Shown here: positions 40,214-41,485 of the stretch, piece by piece
How the letters are laid out: every line of letters begins with the position of its first letter
How positions within the stretch are numbered: the stretch's first letter is position 1
NCBI GenBank assembly: GCA_947448415.1
Contig: CANFMT010000022.1
Coordinates: 1 to 41,485, forward strand
Direction: 5' to 3'
Origin: Burkholderiaceae bacterium
GTDB taxonomy: Bacteria; Pseudomonadota; Gammaproteobacteria; Burkholderiales; Burkholderiaceae
Length of the DNA: 41,485 nt
Program-made: the position numbers and the translations under genes
The notes under the pieces: model-generated
What the model was told of the DNA's origin: nothing
Database searches by the model: none
What the model saw: the letters and a program-made list of their open reading frames with translations, nothing else

Positions 40214-41485
40214 TTACTTGGGTATATTTATCCCTACTAAGACCTTTTCTACTTCAGTTATCACTGATTGCCAGTCACCCCATGAGGATTGTCTAAATAA
40301 AGTAGCGGTCGGATACCAGGGATTTGTTGTGCCCGTAGCTAACCATCTCCAGTCTGAGCACCAAGGTAGCAGTACAAATACTTTTTTTCCAAGCGCGCCT
40401 GCTAGATGAGCTAATGAAGTATCAATGCTAATAATGAGGTCCATATTCTCGACAATCGCAGCGCTATCTTCAAAGTTCTCCATCAAATCGCCCATGGGGT
40501 GAATATTTACAAGCGAACTTAAGATGTCCTTATCAGAATCCAAAAGCTCCTTTTGGATTAGAAACAGGTTGCATTGCTTTGATAGTGCCGAAAAATAATG
40601 CAGCGGAATAGGACGCTTATTACCATTTTTGATATCAAAATTTTGGTTACCGGAACAGGCAATGCCAATATTGATTTTTTCGTGAGATAGAGGGAGCTTG
40701 CTTGTCCACTCTGCTTTTTTCTGCGGCGCTACCCGAATATAGGGAATATTTGTGGGAATCGTCTTTAAATCAGTTTTAAAGAGTAGGGGTAGGCTTAGTA
40801 AGGGGGTTTGAAAATCAACATCACCAATGGGCTCATCCTTGGATATAAGCGCACATTCGTATTGGTTTTTAAGTAAGGCAGCTAAGGGCGCCTGAATTTC
40901 AAAAATAGGCTTAATTTCAAGTTGAGTGAGCAATGGAATGTATCTTGCAAATTGTAAAGTGTCACCAAAACCTTGTTCTGACCAGACTAGAATTTTCTTA
41001 CCATGTGCGGCTTCTAAAGAAGGAAGCTGCGGAATGTTTGGATATAGATATTGATCAGAATTCTTTTTGCGCCAACGAGACTCATAGTTTATAAAACCCG
41101 CTTCAAAATTGCCTTGCATGAGCTCGCAAAATGATTTGCTCAGGTGAGCATCGTCAAATGTTGAATCGATTTCAAGTGCCTTATTGCAGCAATTAAAAGC
41201 ATCTTCAAATTCTCGGAGTTCGTACAAAGAGACTGCCTTATTTGCCCAGGCCTCAACATTTACTGGCTGAAGGTTGATTGAGCGATTAAAGCTATCTATT
41301 GCCCCTTGATAGTTAGTTAGGTAGTTTTGTGCACAACCCCTATTCAACCAAGCCTTTGCATGGTTTGGATAGATTTCAATAGCTTTGTCATAACAACCGA
41401 GCGCTTCTTGATAGTGGTCTAGCTTTTCAAGAGCAATACCTTTGCTGTACCAGGCATCTGCATAGTTTGGCTTAAGGTCGACCGC
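40214..41485 (-). CDS. TPR protein with C-terminal glycosyltransferase-like domain (5' end outside window)
   Basis: The frame stays open to the window edge, so 424 codons are seen and the N-terminus is missing. The N-terminal part is TPR repeats: YADAWYSKGIALEKLDHYQE and NHAKAWLNRGCAQNYLTNYQ, then VEAWANKAVSLYELREFEDA. The C-terminal ~250 residues resemble the GT9/heptosyltransferase-like domain often fused to TPRs: VWSEQGFGDTLQFARYIP, GIACSGNQNF, and the C-terminal DLIISIDTSLAHLAGALGKK with LLPWCSDWRW. Such proteins may glycosylate proteins or surface structures; the acceptor is unknown. It converges with the porin gene. Confidence 0.85.
   Translation of the reverse strand, partial: AVDLKPNYADAWYSKGIALEKLDHYQEALGCYDKAIEIYPNHAKAWLNRGCAQNYLTNYQGAIDSFNRSINLQPVNVEAWANKAVSLYELREFEDAFNCCNKALEIDSTFDDAHLSKSFCELMQGNFEAGFINYESRWRKKNSDQYLYPNIPQLPSLEAAHGKKILVWSEQGFGDTLQFARYIPLLTQLEIKPIFEIQAPLAALLKNQYECALISKDEPIGDVDFQTPLLSLPLLFKTDLKTIPTNIPYIRVAPQKKAEWTSKLPLSHEKINIGIACSGNQNFDIKNGNKRPIPLHYFSALSKQCNLFLIQKELLDSDKDILSSLVNIHPMGDLMENFEDSAAIVENMDLIISIDTSLAHLAGALGKKVFVLLPWCSDWRWLATGTTNPWYPTATLFRQSSWGDWQSVITEVEKVLVGINIPK

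Overview
The window looks like core chromosome of a free-living betaproteobacterium of the Burkholderiaceae, most likely Polynucleobacter or a close relative. The grounds are the moderate-to-low GC composition by eye, the gene orders rpoA-rplQ / cutA-dsbD / hemB-engB, lysA-lptM / cyaY, mrcA / pilQ-aroK-aroB, gltBD-mlaFEDACB-ABC-bolA-murA-his-hinT-tatABC, and a Burkholderiales-type trimeric porin. No rRNA, tRNA, CRISPR array or prophage is visible. Coding density is very high and no gene-free stretch exceeds about 200 bases.

Layout. 1-1455: end of the ribosomal protein/RNA polymerase operon (rpoA, rplQ) and its terminator. 1480-5201: cutA-dsbD facing hemB-engB. 5316-6087: diheme cytochrome c4 with a strong terminator. 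6114-9661: lysA-lptM (minus), cyaY (plus), aroB-aroK (minus). 9674-11520: a two-gene remnant or variant of the type IV pilus locus, a small PilQ-like secretin and an unrecognised membrane coiled-coil protein. 11592-14753: mrcA (PBP1a) followed by a single-domain HUH transposase (RAYT/IS200-like) with palindromes on both sides. 14841-21101: gltB-gltD glutamate synthase. 21112-26551: complete Mla phospholipid transport set (mlaF, E, D, A, C, B) plus a YadG/YadH-type ABC exporter. 26573-28138: bolA-like gene and murA. 28159-35083: histidine biosynthesis (hisG, D, [hisC reversed], B, H, A, F, I, E). 35086-37031: hinT and tatABC. 37032-38486: Sel1-repeat protein. 38695-40035: major porin. 40214-41485: TPR protein with a glycosyltransferase-like C-terminus, cut by the window edge.

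Functionally the region joins nitrogen assimilation (glutamate synthase), envelope building and maintenance (PBP1a, MurA, lysine/DAP decarboxylase, Mla, porin), shikimate, histidine and heme synthesis, and periplasmic redox/export (DsbD, cytochrome c4, Tat).

No wholly new system is evident. The most interesting parts are: (i) the pil locus reduced to a secretin lacking the usual AMIN and N1 domains plus one unknown bitopic protein; (ii) the orientation of mrcA-pil-aroKB, which suggests inversion relative to the usual betaproteobacterial order with a RAYT at one junction and dgt absent; (iii) hisC flipped inside an otherwise collinear his cluster; and (iv) a DsbD that seems to lack the last pair of membrane helices. 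Comparisons with other genomes are from memory and are marked as such.
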